From NCBI RefSeq assembly GCF_028598555.1, contig NZ_JAQRFN010000016.1:1-64000 (forward strand): 64,000 nt of DNA, given 5' to 3'. This DNA is from Xenorhabdus anantnagensis. Its GTDB lineage: Bacteria; Pseudomonadota; Gammaproteobacteria; Enterobacterales; Enterobacteriaceae. Shown one piece after another: positions 40,842 through 53,631 of this stretch (positions within the stretch are counted from its first letter, which is position 1; the number at the start of each line of letters is the position of its first letter). A program made the translations under genes and the position numbers. The notes under the pieces are model-generated. The model did not search any database. It was not told where the DNA came from and was given only the letters and a program-made list of their open reading frames with translations.

Positions 40842-40842
40842 C

Positions 40843-43574
<2,732 letters not shown>

Positions 43575-43637
43575 ATTGTGCTCCTGTCAGGTAGACTAGT
43601 TAGGTGATCATTTTTTATTTTTGAGCGCCGAGCAGGT

Positions 43638-43666
43638 AAAAAAAACCCGCGCGGTGCGCGGGTTTT
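43638..43666 (-). terminator. leu operon attenuator
   Basis: On the minus strand AAAACCCGCGC and GCGCGGGTTTT arms with an ACC loop run into eight T. It lies 20 bases after the leuL stop codon and 63 bases before leuA, the expected place for leucine-controlled transcription attenuation. Confidence 0.9.
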
Positions 43667-43686
43667 CGTTTCTGATGAAGGTCAAC

Positions 43687-43770
43687 TTAACTCTGTTTTT
43701 CATCCACCAGCATACCGCGCACATTAAAGGCGATAAGTAGTAGGCTTAGTAGAAGAATAGAGTGGGTCAT
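43687..43770 (-). CDS. leuL: leu operon leader peptide
   Basis: A 27-codon frame on the minus strand starts MTHSILLLSLLLIAFNVRG. It has six leucine codons within eight codons, four of them the rare CTA, as in the E. coli leuL control region (which starts MTH and has four CTA codons). When leucyl-tRNA is scarce, ribosomes would stall here and prevent formation of the terminator at 43638-43666. It is too short for standard gene finders. Confidence 0.9.
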   Translation of the reverse strand: MTHSILLLSLLLIAFNVRGMLVDEKQS

Positions 43771-43823
43771 GTGAGCTAACCTTTGTAAATTTGTTAACTG
43801 AGTTTTAAGTTTCGATGTATTTA

Positions 43824-43852
43824 TAGATACTTTATCTAAAAAACAATGTCAA
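43824..43852 (-). promoter_or_regulatory. Promoter of the leuLAB operon
   Basis: On the minus strand TTGACA (43847-43852) and TATCTA (43824-43829) are 17 bases apart, giving a start near 43817, about 47 bases before leuL. Confidence 0.75.
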
Positions 43853-44607
43853 GCAGTATAAGTATAAATTCAGAGTGGATCATGCTCGTTGTTGGTTGCT
43901 TATTGAACAGTCATTGGACTTGGTGACTATTTTTTACATTTTTAGCGATGTTTTTATCTATTTTTCATATCTATATATGGAGTAAAATCCGGCTCTGATG
44001 GATGATAAATGTGTATCTGTTATTTTATACAGTTAATTATATGTGATGTTTTATTAGACTGCTTTAATGCGGATACATACTGACGGGTTCTAAGGAACAA
44101 GGAATGATGGATGTTAACTACAGTGTTTTTTAGGTTAAGCAATCATAACCATATAGAATATTAATAAATTGTGTCTCGATATATTGGAAGAACTAATTTC
44201 TATTAAATACATCTGATCATTTTTTTGATAGAGAATATTAATAGAGGTTTTTTATAAGTAGTTGGAATGTAGTCATTTTATTATGAGTTGTTTCTACTCT
44301 TCACTTTGTCATTATTGACTGATCGTTTGTGATGTAAGTCGCTAGTGTAAGTTGAGTTATTCCTATTCATATATAACGCATTAATATTCATGCTTATAAA
44401 ATATTACGGTTGCATAGATAAGAATGCATTGGTTATGCATATTTGATTTTTGTACAAGGAAGATTCTCAATTTATTTTCCAACAAATTGGGGTAATTGAT
44501 CTTATTAATTGGTAAGGTTGTTTATGATGTCTAAATGTTGCATTTAAAAACAGCCAATATTCCATTATTTAGTGAGATCACTGCTATAAGTTTAGTGGAG
44601 TGAAATA
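43853..44607. other. Long AT-rich control region of leuO
   Basis: About 750 gene-free AT-rich bases lie upstream of leuO. In enterobacteria this position binds H-NS and LeuO and keeps leuO silent. No specific operator can be named from sequence, and no small RNA gene was recognised. Confidence 0.5.
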
Positions 44608-45555
44608 ATGACTGAATACAACTCAGTAACTACAGGAAAAAAAGAGCCATGCGATGTTCAATTGCGCAGTGTAGATCTTAATTTGCTTACTGTTTTTGAT
44701 GCTGTAATGCAAATGCAGAATATTACACGCGCAGCTCAGGCATTGGGAATGTCACAGCCGGCTGTCAGTAATGCGGTAGCGCGTTTGAAGACGATGTTTG
44801 ATGACGAATTATTTGTTCGTTATGGCCGGGGTATTCAGCCAACAGCAAGGGCAAAACAGCTTTTTGGGCCTCTCAGACAAGCTCTTCAAATTGTCCATAA
44901 TGAATTGCCCGGAGTGGGATTTGATCCCGATAATAGTACAAGGGTATTTAATCTCTCTATTTGTAGCCCTCTTGATATTCGTTTAGCGGCTCAGATTGTT
45001 GGGCAAATAAAAAAACATGCTTCTAATATCGAAGTTGTCATTAAAACACAAATCAGTAATGATATTGAGAAGCAATTAAAATATCAGGAAATAGAATTCG
45101 TTATCAGTTATACCCAATTAGAACGCCCTGACTTTCATAATTATCCTCTGTTTAATGATGAATTGGTTCTGGCCGTTTCTAAACATCATCCTAGAATTGA
45201 TAAGCGAGTTACCCAGCAGCAATTACAGGAAGAAAGACATGCTATTGTTGCGTTGGATAATGCAGATTCATTCAGTAAGCCTTACTATGAAAACAATGAA
45301 TTATTGCGTTCTGTTTCTTATCAGGGAACGGATTTAAATAGTGTTCTTAATATTGTTTCTCAGACTTATTTAGTTGCCATTGTGCCAAAATGGATGGTTG
45401 AACACTATTCTGAACAGTTAAATATTTGTTCAGTATCTTTGCCTAATGGTCGAATTTCTCGTCCTTGCTATTTAATATGGCATAGTTCAACCGATCGGGA
45501 TAAAGGCCACCAGTGGATGAAATCACTGTTAAGCCATCTTGGTGAACAAGAATAA
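44608..45555 (+). CDS. leuO: LysR-family global regulator LeuO
   Basis: LeuO is an H-NS antagonist and pleiotropic regulator; in Xenorhabdus and Photorhabdus it affects natural-product output. The 315-residue product has an N-terminal extension, then [20 protein letters not shown] and the helix-turn-helix [20 protein letters not shown], then the effector-binding domain. Its place, divergent from leuLAB and upstream of ilvIH, is the classical one. The 5' region is long and AT-rich. A gene for an acyl-CoA ligase now lies between it and ilvI. Confidence 0.95.
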   Translation: MTEYNSVTTGKKEPCDVQLRSVDLNLLTVFDAVMQMQNITRAAQALGMSQPAVSNAVARLKTMFDDELFVRYGRGIQPTARAKQLFGPLRQALQIVHNELPGVGFDPDNSTRVFNLSICSPLDIRLAAQIVGQIKKHASNIEVVIKTQISNDIEKQLKYQEIEFVISYTQLERPDFHNYPLFNDELVLAVSKHHPRIDKRVTQQQLQEERHAIVALDNADSFSKPYYENNELLRSVSYQGTDLNSVLNIVSQTYLVAIVPKWMVEHYSEQLNICSVSLPNGRISRPCYLIWHSSTDRDKGHQWMKSLLSHLGEQE

Positions 45556-45628
45556 ATCATATTAAAGCAGAACATATGAAATGAGAGCCTATCCCTTCAA
45601 CAGAGTATCGGATAGCTGCACACCGGGA

Positions 45629-45692
45629 TAGGACTCTTGATTCGTAGGACTCTTGATTCGTAGGACTATTGATTCGTAGGACTCTTAATTCT
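45629..45692 (+). repeat. 16-bp tandem repeat, four copies
   Basis: Unit TAGGACTCTTGATTCG at 45629-45644 and 45645-45660 is identical, with one change at 45661-45676 and two at 45677-45692. It lies between the leuO stop and the acyl-CoA ligase gene. Nothing else is seen in that 309-base gap apart from the ligase's ribosome-binding region. Confidence 0.9.
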
Positions 45693-45864
45693 CGATAAAC
45701 CCTGCAAATATTTTCCCATTCAAAGGAAGAAGATAACAAAAATGCACTTCCCCCTTTTACTAGGAATAGGTAGACTGCGCGAAAATAGCTAACATCTGTA
45801 AGCTGAAAAGTAGGTAATACACTTACTGAAGACGCTGAATAAAAGACTTATACAGGAATATATT

Positions 45865-47667
45865 GTGATAACAGATTCTCTGCATTCCTATCACTTGGTT
45901 AACCGATTGCAGCAGCAAGCCAATGAATATCCAGAAAAAATTGCATTTCGGCAATGGTCACCATCAGAACAGCTTGAAATGAATTGGCGGCAGGTTGAAT
46001 GCACAACGAAATCTGTGGCAAGAGCATTACTGTCATTGGGAATAGAAGTGCAGGGAAAAGTTGGTATTTTTGCACAGAATTGTATGGCATGGTCATTGGC
46101 TGATTTAGCTATTCTTCAACTTCGGGCTGTGACAGTGCCGCTGTATGCGACTAGCACTTGTGATCAGGCTGCATTTATTCTCAATGATGCAGGAGCACAG
46201 GTGTTATTTGTTGGTGGGCAGGAACAATATGACATTGCGATGGCGCTGATTGAACTGTGCCCCAAACTTGCTCATCTTATTGTGATGGATGAATCTGTGG
46301 ATTTGCAAGGATGTCCGCAGGCATTGTATTTATCCGCTTTCATTGACAATGACCATTCACAATATCAGGCTGAACTTGATGGCCGTATTGCTGATCGGGA
46401 TTTAAATGATCTCTTCACGCTAATCTACACCTCGGGTACAACGGGAGAGCCAAAGGGAGTGATGTTGGATTATCGTAATATCGCTTCACAGCTTTATCTG
46501 CATGACCAGAGATTAACATTGACCAACCAAGATGTATCGCTCTGCTTCCTTCCCCTATCCCATATCTTCGAACGGGCGTGGAGCTATTATGTCATGCACA
46601 CTGCTGCCCTGAATGTCTATTTGACTGACACAAATTTTGTGCGCGAAGCAATGTCTGATATTCGCCCGACGGTCATGTGTTCTGTTCCCCGCTTTTATGA
46701 AAAAGTTCATAGCGCGATCTTGGACAAAGTTTCCCGTGCACCTTTTTGGCGCAGGATGATTTTTAATTGGGCATTGAAGCGGGGAGAAAGCCGTTGGATG
46801 CATCAGCAGAAGAATAAAAAAGGTTGTCCATTCACGCGCTGTAGTTATCAATTGGCTGACAAATTGGTGTTGAACAAGCTCCGTAATCTTTTGGGGGGAC
46901 GGGTACGTTTCTTGCCAGTGGCGGGAGCACGCCTCGACGATAACATTACCCGTTTTTTCCTGTCCATTGGTCTGAATATCAAATATGGATACGGCATGAC
47001 AGAAACCTGCGCCACGGTATCCTGCTGGGAAGAAAAAAATTATCTGTTGGGTTCAATTGGTACGCCATTGCCTGGTGTTGATGTCCGTATCAGCACGGAA
47101 GGGGAGATCCAAGTGCGTGGCCCTATTGTAATGAAAGGTTATTTCAACCGCCCAGAGGAAACTGTTCACGCCTTTACTGAGGATGGCTGGTTGCGGACAG
47201 GTGATGCAGGGGGACTTGACGATGACGGTAATTTATTTATTACCGAACGCCTGAAAGATTTGATGAAAACGTCAACAGGTAAATACATTGCCCCGCAAAT
47301 GATTGAAGGGATGTTAGGACAGGATCGTTTCATTGAACATATTGCAGTCATTGCCGATGCCCGCCAATTCGTTTCTGCACTGATCGTTCCCAGCTATGAA
47401 GCGCTGGAGGAGTATGCGAAATCAATCAATCTCCATTATCGTGATCGTCTTGAGTTGTTGCGCGACCATCAGGTTGTAGAGCTGTTTGAACAGCGTTTGA
47501 AGGAAATGCAGAAAAATATTGTTAAATTCCATCAGGTCAAACGATTTATTCTTTTGCCGGAAGCCTTCTCGATGGAAAAGGGAGAATTAACGCCCACATT
47601 AAAGTTGCGGCGCAAGATTATCTCTCAGCGTTATCAGAGCGAAATTGAATCCATGTATCGGGATTGA
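45865..47667 (+). CDS. AMP-dependent long-chain acyl-CoA synthetase (FadD15-like)
   Basis: The enzyme activates a fatty or other carboxylic acid through an acyl-adenylate. The start is GTG 45865 after AGGA. The 600-residue product has the ANL signatures: the P-loop LIYTSGTTGEPKGVML, PLSHIFERAWSYY, the adenylate-binding YGMTETCAT, LRTGDAGG and, near the C-terminus, ERLKDLMKTSTGKYIAP. Its length and insertions match the FadD15/FAA-type ligases rather than E. coli FadD. No carrier domain is fused. In E. coli leuO and ilvI are adjacent, so this gene is an insertion relative to that order. Its substrate is unknown. Confidence 0.9.
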   Translation: MITDSLHSYHLVNRLQQQANEYPEKIAFRQWSPSEQLEMNWRQVECTTKSVARALLSLGIEVQGKVGIFAQNCMAWSLADLAILQLRAVTVPLYATSTCDQAAFILNDAGAQVLFVGGQEQYDIAMALIELCPKLAHLIVMDESVDLQGCPQALYLSAFIDNDHSQYQAELDGRIADRDLNDLFTLIYTSGTTGEPKGVMLDYRNIASQLYLHDQRLTLTNQDVSLCFLPLSHIFERAWSYYVMHTAALNVYLTDTNFVREAMSDIRPTVMCSVPRFYEKVHSAILDKVSRAPFWRRMIFNWALKRGESRWMHQQKNKKGCPFTRCSYQLADKLVLNKLRNLLGGRVRFLPVAGARLDDNITRFFLSIGLNIKYGYGMTETCATVSCWEEKNYLLGSIGTPLPGVDVRISTEGEIQVRGPIVMKGYFNRPEETVHAFTEDGWLRTGDAGGLDDDGNLFITERLKDLMKTSTGKYIAPQMIEGMLGQDRFIEHIAVIADARQFVSALIVPSYEALEEYAKSINLHYRDRLELLRDHQVVELFEQRLKEMQKNIVKFHQVKRFILLPEAFSMEKGELTPTLKLRRKIISQRYQSEIESMYRD

Positions 47668-47894
47668 AGATAGGCAAAAATACGGCTATTCACCGAACAA
47701 ATGTTTGCAGTATGTGAATTGATGTTTGCTAACGTTTATATCTAACGTTATTTTAGTTAACTTAGTGTTATTGAAACAGCATTAAACTCAATTCACTCTA
47801 CATAAATAATAAATGGAATAAATAAGGTAACTTTTTTCGTTACCTTATGAAATTCTGACGATTAACTTGCAAACATAGCTTGGAGGCAAACTCG

Positions 47895-49622
47895 ATGGAG
47901 ATGCTGTCAGGAGCCGAAATGGTTGTCAGATCGCTAATCGATCAGGGCGTTGAACACGTGTTCGGCTATCCGGGTGGGGCTGTATTGGATATCTATGATG
48001 CCCTGCATACGGTTGGAGGCATCGAGCATATTTTGGTTCGCCATGAACAAGGGGCTGTTCATATGGCGGATGGATATGCACGTTGTACGGGAAAAGTCGG
48101 GGTTGTTTTGGTGACATCCGGGCCAGGGGCAACGAATGCCATTACGGGAATCGCAACCGCATACATGGATTCAATTCCCATGGTGGTGTTATCTGGTCAG
48201 GTTGCCAGTTCCCTGATAGGTAATGATGCTTTTCAGGAGTGCGATATGGTAGGAATTTCCCGCCCCATCGTGAAGCATAGTTTTCTGGTGAAAAAAGCAG
48301 AAGACATCCCCAATACAATTAAAAAAGCTTTTTACCTGGCCGCAAGTGGCCGGCCCGGGCCTGTTGTAATCGATTTTCCCAAAGATACTGTCAATCCTGC
48401 ATTGAAATTCCCGTATGTGTACCCTGAAAAAATCAACATGCGTTCTTATAACCCTACTGTTCAGGGACATAAGAGACAAATTAAGCGGGCGTTGAATACC
48501 CTGATAGAGGCAAAAAAGCCTGTGCTTTATGTCGGGGGTGGTGCCATAAATTCAGCATGTACGTCAGAATTGGCGAAACTGGTTGAGCGTTTTCACATTC
48601 CGGTCGTTAGTTCGTTGATGGGATTGGGGGCATTCCCTGCAACTCATCGCCAAAGTTTGGGAATGCTGGGGATGCACGGTACTTTCGAAGCTAATAAAGC
48701 GATGCACAATTCCGATGTGATTTTTGCTGTGGGTGTGCGTTTTGACGATCGAACAACCAATAATCTGGAAAAATATTGTCCGGAAGCGACTGTACTGCAT
48801 ATTGATATCGATCCAACCTCGATTTCGAAAACGGTGGCGGCAGATATCCCTATTGTCGGAGATGCTAAACAGGTGCTTGGTCAGATGCTGGAATTATTGG
48901 ATTCCACGGAAGATACCCAAGATCCTGATGCTCTGAAAGATTGGTGGCTTTCCATTGAACAGTGGCGCAGCCGCAAGTGTCTGGATTACGATCAGACTAC
49001 AGCGAAGATCAAGCCACAAGCCGTAATTAAAACGCTTTATCGTCTAACTAAAGGGGAAGCATATCTTGCGTCAGATGTTGGTCAGCATCAGATGTTTGCC
49101 GCTCTGCATTACCCATTTGATAAACCAAGGCATTGGATCAATTCCGGTGGATTAGGAACTATGGGTTTTGGTTTGCCTGCCGCACTTGGCGTGAAGCTGG
49201 CAAAACCTGATGCTACGGTGGTATGCGTGACAGGGGATGGCAGTATCCAGATGAATATTCAAGAGTTGTCTACTGCCTTGCAATATGGCTTACCTGTTTT
49301 GGTGCTGAATTTAAACAACCGTTTCTTGGGCATGGTGAAACAATGGCAGGACATGATATATGCGGGGCGTCATTCTCAATCCTATATGGAATCCCTGCCT
49401 GATTTCGTCAAATTGGCGGAATCTTATGGTCATATTGGCATCGCCATCCAGACTTACGATGAGTTGGAGACAAAACTGACTCAAGCCTTGCATGAAGTCA
49501 CTGAAAATCAACGTCTGGTTTTCGTGGATGTTACCGTTGATGAAACAGAGCATGTTTATCCAATGCAGATCCGTGGAGGAGCAATGGATGAAATGTGGTT
49601 AAGCAAAACAGAGAGGACCTGA
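47895..49622 (+). CDS. ilvI: Acetolactate synthase III large subunit
   Basis: With IlvH it makes acetolactate or acetohydroxybutyrate, the first common step to valine, leucine and isoleucine. The start is ATG 47895 ([11 protein letters not shown]) with GGAGG eight bases upstream; the TTG at 47880 is less likely. The 575-residue product has the thiamine-diphosphate catalytic Glu in [30 protein letters not shown], the central FAD-binding domain and the C-terminal thiamine-diphosphate/metal motif [15 protein letters not shown]. It is followed two bases later by ilvH. Confidence 0.97.
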   Translation: MEMLSGAEMVVRSLIDQGVEHVFGYPGGAVLDIYDALHTVGGIEHILVRHEQGAVHMADGYARCTGKVGVVLVTSGPGATNAITGIATAYMDSIPMVVLSGQVASSLIGNDAFQECDMVGISRPIVKHSFLVKKAEDIPNTIKKAFYLAASGRPGPVVIDFPKDTVNPALKFPYVYPEKINMRSYNPTVQGHKRQIKRALNTLIEAKKPVLYVGGGAINSACTSELAKLVERFHIPVVSSLMGLGAFPATHRQSLGMLGMHGTFEANKAMHNSDVIFAVGVRFDDRTTNNLEKYCPEATVLHIDIDPTSISKTVAADIPIVGDAKQVLGQMLELLDSTEDTQDPDALKDWWLSIEQWRSRKCLDYDQTTAKIKPQAVIKTLYRLTKGEAYLASDVGQHQMFAALHYPFDKPRHWINSGGLGTMGFGLPAALGVKLAKPDATVVCVTGDGSIQMNIQELSTALQYGLPVLVLNLNNRFLGMVKQWQDMIYAGRHSQSYMESLPDFVKLAESYGHIGIAIQTYDELETKLTQALHEVTENQRLVFVDVTVDETEHVYPMQIRGGAMDEMWLSKTERT

Positions 49623-49624
49623 TC

Positions 49625-50116
49625 ATGCGCCGGATTTTGTCTGTATTACTTGAAAACGAATCGGGAGCGTTATCTCGCGTGGTTGGTTTGTTTTCTCAGC
49701 GGGGTTATAACATCGAAAGCTTGACGGTTGCTCCTACTGAAGATCCAACATTGTCACGCATGACTATTCAGACCAAAGGTGATGCCAAGGTATTGGAGCA
49801 AATTGAAAAGCAATTGCATAAGTTGGTAGATGTGCTGCGGGTCAACGAATTAACGGCAGGGCCTCATGTTGAACGTGAGATCATGTTGGTGAAATTACAA
49901 GCCAGTGGGTATGGCCGGGAGGAGATTAAACGCAGCACGGATATTTTTCGCGGACAGATCGTTGATGTGACTTCAACACTCTATACCGTCCAATTAGTGG
50001 GGACGAGCGAAAAACTGGATGCTTTTCTTGATTCAGTCAGAGAGGTCGCGGAGATTGTGGAAGTGGTGCGTTCGGGCATTGTTGGTGTCTCTCGCGGAGA
50101 GAAAATTATGCGATGA
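49625..50116 (+). CDS. ilvH: Acetolactate synthase III regulatory subunit
   Basis: IlvH stabilises IlvI and gives valine feedback inhibition. The start at ATG 49625 ([18 protein letters not shown]) matches E. coli and gives the same length, 163 residues. It has an N-terminal ACT domain with [15 protein letters not shown] and a C-terminal domain with REIMLVKL and [13 protein letters not shown] segments (here [12 protein letters not shown]). It forms the ilvIH operon and is followed by a terminator. Confidence 0.97.
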   Translation: MRRILSVLLENESGALSRVVGLFSQRGYNIESLTVAPTEDPTLSRMTIQTKGDAKVLEQIEKQLHKLVDVLRVNELTAGPHVEREIMLVKLQASGYGREEIKRSTDIFRGQIVDVTSTLYTVQLVGTSEKLDAFLDSVREVAEIVEVVRSGIVGVSRGEKIMR

Positions 50117-50156
50117 AAAATCGCAATCTGCGGGTTAAAATACAGATATTCATGGG

Positions 50157-50181
50157 GCCCTACTGTAAAGTAGGGCTTTTT
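50157..50181 (+). terminator. Terminator after ilvIH
   Basis: GCCCTACT and AGTAGGGC arms with a four-base loop are followed by TTTTT. It lies in the 88-base gap before cra. Confidence 0.85.
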
Positions 50182-50204
50182 CATAATCTTACTGAGGGGT
50201 TAAT

Positions 50205-51212
50205 GTGAAACTGGATGAGATCGCCCGCTTAGCAGGTGTTTCACGTACTACGGCCAGTTATGTCATCAATGGTAAAGCCAAACAGTATCGGGTCAGCGAT
50301 AAAACAGTAGAAAAAGTGATGGCAGTGGTCAAGGAGCATAATTACCATCCCAATGCTGTTGCTGCTGGTCTTCGGGCGGGGCGTACCCGTTCAATTGGTT
50401 TAGTCATACCCGATTTGGAAAATACAAGCTACACGCGCATTGCCAATTATCTTGAACGTCAGGCACGGCAGCGTGGCTATCAATTATTGATCGCGTGTTC
50501 TGAAGATCAGCCCGATAATGAAATGCGCTGTGTTGAACATCTTTTGCAACGTCAGGTTGATGCGATCATTGTTTCCACGGCCTTGCCGCCTGAGCATCCT
50601 TTCTACCAGCGTTGGACAAATCGCTCATTACCAATCATTGCTCTTGACCGTGCTTTGGACAGTGAGCACTTTATCAGTGTGGTTGGGGATGATCTCGAAG
50701 ATGCGAAGATGCTGGCACAGGAGTTGCAGCAATTTCCTGCTGAGTCAGTCCTTTATTTGGGAGCATTGCCTGAATTATCGGTCAGTTTCTTGCGTGAACA
50801 AGGTTTCCGCAAAGCATGGGAGCATGATCCACGGGAAGTAAACTATCTTTATGCCAATAGCTATGAGCGTGAAGCTGCGGCTGAAGTATTTACATCATGG
50901 TTGGAAACGAACCCCGTTCCTCAGGCATTGTATACCACTTCATTTGCACTGCTTCAGGGAGTCATGGATACGCTTCTCAAGCGCAGTGGCCGCTTACCAA
51001 GTCAATTGGTTATCGCCACATTTGGCGATCATGAGTTGCTTGATTTCCTTGAATGCCCGGTATTGTCTGTGGCACAACGCCATCGTGATGTCGCTGAGCG
51101 TGCTCTTGAACTGGTACTAGCCAGTTTGGATGAAAAACAACGTCCGACCCCCGGAATAACCAGAATGCGTCGTCATTTATGTCGTCGTGGTAAGCTGAGT
51201 CGGAAGGCCTAA
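50205..51212 (+). CDS. cra: Catabolite repressor/activator Cra (FruR)
   Basis: Cra is a LacI-family regulator that senses fructose phosphates and balances glycolysis against gluconeogenesis. The start is GTG 50205 after GAGGGG. The 335-residue product (E. coli 334) begins [20 protein letters not shown] with the DNA-binding helix-turn-helix and hinge. It continues with [17 protein letters not shown] and the periplasmic-binding-type effector domain, ending in [13 protein letters not shown] as expected. It lies between ilvH and mraZ, the standard enterobacterial position. Confidence 0.96.
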   Translation: MKLDEIARLAGVSRTTASYVINGKAKQYRVSDKTVEKVMAVVKEHNYHPNAVAAGLRAGRTRSIGLVIPDLENTSYTRIANYLERQARQRGYQLLIACSEDQPDNEMRCVEHLLQRQVDAIIVSTALPPEHPFYQRWTNRSLPIIALDRALDSEHFISVVGDDLEDAKMLAQELQQFPAESVLYLGALPELSVSFLREQGFRKAWEHDPREVNYLYANSYEREAAAEVFTSWLETNPVPQALYTTSFALLQGVMDTLLKRSGRLPSQLVIATFGDHELLDFLECPVLSVAQRHRDVAERALELVLASLDEKQRPTPGITRMRRHLCRRGKLSRKA

Positions 51213-51218
51213 TTGAGT

Positions 51219-51239
51219 ACCCTCATTAAAGATGAGGGT
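51219..51239 (+). terminator. Hairpin after cra
   Basis: ACCCTCAT and ATGAGGGT arms with a TAAAG loop lie seven bases after the stop. The following GCTATTTA is a poor T run, so termination may be partial. Confidence 0.55.
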
Positions 51240-51790
51240 GCTATTTACTTGCTGAAAATTATCAAAATACGCTTTTTTGGTTAATTTTGAGACTATTCTG
51301 ACTAAAATTCTTCTAAACATCCTTTTGTGACCTTTAAAATTAATAACGTATTATTTAAATCAACAATATCAATAATTTCATATTGAAACATTATTATTTA
51401 TGAATGTTACTTATTATTTGTGAATGTCACTTATTATTGGGAGCTTGGTCTCTTATTCGGTTGATATGTAATCGTTTTATATTTGTAGATAAATACTGAA
51501 TTTCAATATGTTATTATTTTTTTATACTATTGTAACTCAAATATATTGTTATTATTGATAGATTGTATGTTATTAACAATTGAACAACAATGAGATATGA
51601 GTTACATAAATTAATTTAAGTGGTAATTTTTTACACTAAACGCTATTTCTAATAAGGCTCTTGGTGGTGCTATTAAATTATTCAAAATTATCATAGTGTT
51701 ATCTATTATTGTTATAGCTAAAAATTAAGAATCCTTCTTTTTCTGTTCCCAATCTTTCTGTAAATCTAGCTAAAGCGCACCGGCTCTGGC
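51240..51790. other. AT-rich gap between cra and the mra promoter
   Basis: About 550 bases hold no supported gene. Short local duplications such as TTACTTATTATTTGTGAATG followed by a near copy occur around 51400-51440. Confidence 0.5.
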
Positions 51791-51820
51791 TTGACAAGGT
51801 TTTCATACCATCCGTAAACT
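51791..51820 (+). promoter_or_regulatory. Pmra promoter of the dcw cluster
   Basis: TTGACA (51791-51796) and TAAACT (51815-51820) are separated by 18 bases. The start would be near 51827, directly before the MraZ repeats. In E. coli the equivalent Pmra drives much of the division and cell wall cluster. Confidence 0.75.
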
Positions 51821-51828
51821 CTTCATTG

Positions 51829-51853
51829 TGGTGATTTGTGGGATAATGTGGAG
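51829..51853 (+). promoter_or_regulatory. MraZ operator (three direct repeats)
   Basis: TGG-type repeats recur with a 10-base period: TGGT at 51829, TGGG at 51839 and TGGA at 51849. E. coli MraZ binds TGGGN repeats with 5-base spacers at the same place and represses its own operon. The repeats here are less perfect than in E. coli. Confidence 0.6.
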
Positions 51854-51881
51854 ATTTGGGCCATCAAGGGGTAACCTGAGT

Positions 51882-52340
51882 ATGTTTCGTGGAGCAACGC
51901 TGGTTAATCTCGATAATAAAGGGCGGCTCACTGTACCAGCCCGATATAGAGAAATGCTGAATGAGGAATCAACAGGTCAAATGGTTTGTACTATTGATCT
52001 CCATCAGCCGTGCTTGTTGCTTTATACATTACCCGAATGGGAAATCATCGAAGAAAAATTATCTCGCTTATCCAGCATGAACCCCGCTGAGCGTCGTGTT
52101 CAGCGTTTGTTATTGGGGCACGCCAGTGAATGCCAGATGGACAATGCAGGGCGTCTTTTATTAGCTAATACGTTGCGTCAGCACGCAGGGCTAACAAAAG
52201 AGGTCATGCTGGTTGGGCAATTTAATAAATTTGAATTGTGGGATGAGCAAGTTTGGTATCAACAGGTGCAGAATGATATTGCGGCTGAACAATCCACACA
52301 AGAACCTCTATCAGCAAGACTACAGGACTTATCACTATAA
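51882..52340 (+). CDS. mraZ: Transcriptional repressor MraZ
   Basis: MraZ is an AbrB-fold regulator that represses the dcw operon. The start at ATG 51882 ([23 protein letters not shown]) matches E. coli and gives the same 152 residues. It contains two AbrB-like SpoVT domains, the second with [26 protein letters not shown]. It opens the cluster and is followed two bases later by rsmH. Its own operator is seen upstream. Confidence 0.96.
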   Translation: MFRGATLVNLDNKGRLTVPARYREMLNEESTGQMVCTIDLHQPCLLLYTLPEWEIIEEKLSRLSSMNPAERRVQRLLLGHASECQMDNAGRLLLANTLRQHAGLTKEVMLVGQFNKFELWDEQVWYQQVQNDIAAEQSTQEPLSARLQDLSL

Positions 52341-52342
52341 AC

Positions 52343-53287
52343 ATGGCAAATAGTCATTTTGAGCATACCAGTGTACTACTGGATGAAGCTGTCAATGGAC
52401 TGAATATTCAAGAAGATGGAATTTATATAGATGGAACATTTGGGCGAGGGGGACATTCTCGCCTGATTTTGTCGCAATTAGGACCTAATGGGCGTTTAAT
52501 TGCGATCGATCGTGACCCACAAGCCATTGAAGCGTCAAAGGCCATTACTGACAAGCGTTTTTCTATCATACACGGGCCATTTTCTGAGTTGGCAACTTAT
52601 ATAGAAGATGCGGGTCTGGTTGGAAAAATTAATGGTGTATTGCTGGATTTAGGGGTTTCCTCCCCGCAATTGGATGATCCAGAACGTGGTTTTTCATTTA
52701 TGCGTGATGGGCCATTGGATATGCGTATGGATCCCACCCGTGGGCTGTCTGCCGCAGAGTGGTTGATGAAGGCCGAAGCCGATGACATCGCATGGGTGTT
52801 GAAAACGTTTGGTGAAGAACGTTTTGCCAAGCGCATTGCAAGAGCCATTGTGGCACGCAATCAGGAACAACCAATTACGCGTACCCGCGAGCTGGCAGAG
52901 TTAATTGCTCAAGCAAGCCCAATTAAGGAAAAGCATAAGCATCCGGCAACACGCAGTTTTCAGGCTATCAGGATTTACATTAACAGTGAACTGGAAGAGA
53001 TCGAACGTGCATTAGAGGGTGCATTGCGCGTTCTGGCACCACAAGGGCGATTATCTGTCATCAGTTTCCATTCGTTGGAAGATCGCATAGTGAAACGTTT
53101 TATCCGACACAACAGCCAGGGGCCACAAGTTCCAGTCGGTTTGCCTCTCACGGAAGCGCAATTAAAAACGCTGGGGGGAAGAAGTCTGAAATCCATTGGA
53201 AAAATGAAACCCTCAGAGGGTGAAGTAGCCACAAATCCAAGAGCGCGAAGCTCTGTTTTGCGGTTTGCCGAGAAAACGGGTGAATAA
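52343..53287 (+). CDS. rsmH: 16S rRNA (cytosine1402-N4)-methyltransferase
   Basis: RsmH (MraW) methylates N4 of C1402 in 16S rRNA. The 314-residue product has [13 protein letters not shown], the SAM-binding [43 protein letters not shown] and the C-terminal [13 protein letters not shown]. Its stop shares a base with the ftsL start (TAATG), pointing to translational coupling. Confidence 0.97.
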   Translation: MANSHFEHTSVLLDEAVNGLNIQEDGIYIDGTFGRGGHSRLILSQLGPNGRLIAIDRDPQAIEASKAITDKRFSIIHGPFSELATYIEDAGLVGKINGVLLDLGVSSPQLDDPERGFSFMRDGPLDMRMDPTRGLSAAEWLMKAEADDIAWVLKTFGEERFAKRIARAIVARNQEQPITRTRELAELIAQASPIKEKHKHPATRSFQAIRIYINSELEEIERALEGALRVLAPQGRLSVISFHSLEDRIVKRFIRHNSQGPQVPVGLPLTEAQLKTLGGRSLKSIGKMKPSEGEVATNPRARSSVLRFAEKTGE

Positions 53288-53604
53288 TGGCTAGCGAACG
53301 TCACGGGTTAGTCGGAGTTATTGGCGGGGATTTAATTCGCAATGCCAAGCTACCACTGATTTTGCTGGTGGCAGTTGTTGTTTCAGCCATCAGTGTTGTG
53401 ACGGTCGTACATAAAACCCGTTTATTGACTGCGGAAAAAGAGCGTCAAGTGATCCAGTTTTATGCTCTGGATAATGAGTGGCGTAATTTGCTCCTTGAAG
53501 AGAACGTTCTGGGTGAGCATCGTCGGGTTGAACAGAATGCGATTAAACAATTGCAGATGCAACACGTTGATCCAACCAAAGAAAATATAGTGATAACTGA
53601 ATGA
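53287..53604 (+). CDS. ftsL: Cell division protein FtsL
   Basis: FtsL is a bitopic membrane protein of the divisome that forms a complex with FtsB and FtsQ. The 105-residue product has a short cytoplasmic start, one membrane helix ([20 protein letters not shown], about 20-39) and a periplasmic leucine-zipper-like coiled coil (about 45-90). It overlaps rsmH by one base and precedes ftsI by 27. Confidence 0.92.
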   Translation: MASERHGLVGVIGGDLIRNAKLPLILLVAVVVSAISVVTVVHKTRLLTAEKERQVIQFYALDNEWRNLLLEENVLGEHRRVEQNAIKQLQMQHVDPTKENIVITE

Positions 53605-53631
53605 CTCCAGTTGACAACCAAAAGGTAGGCG

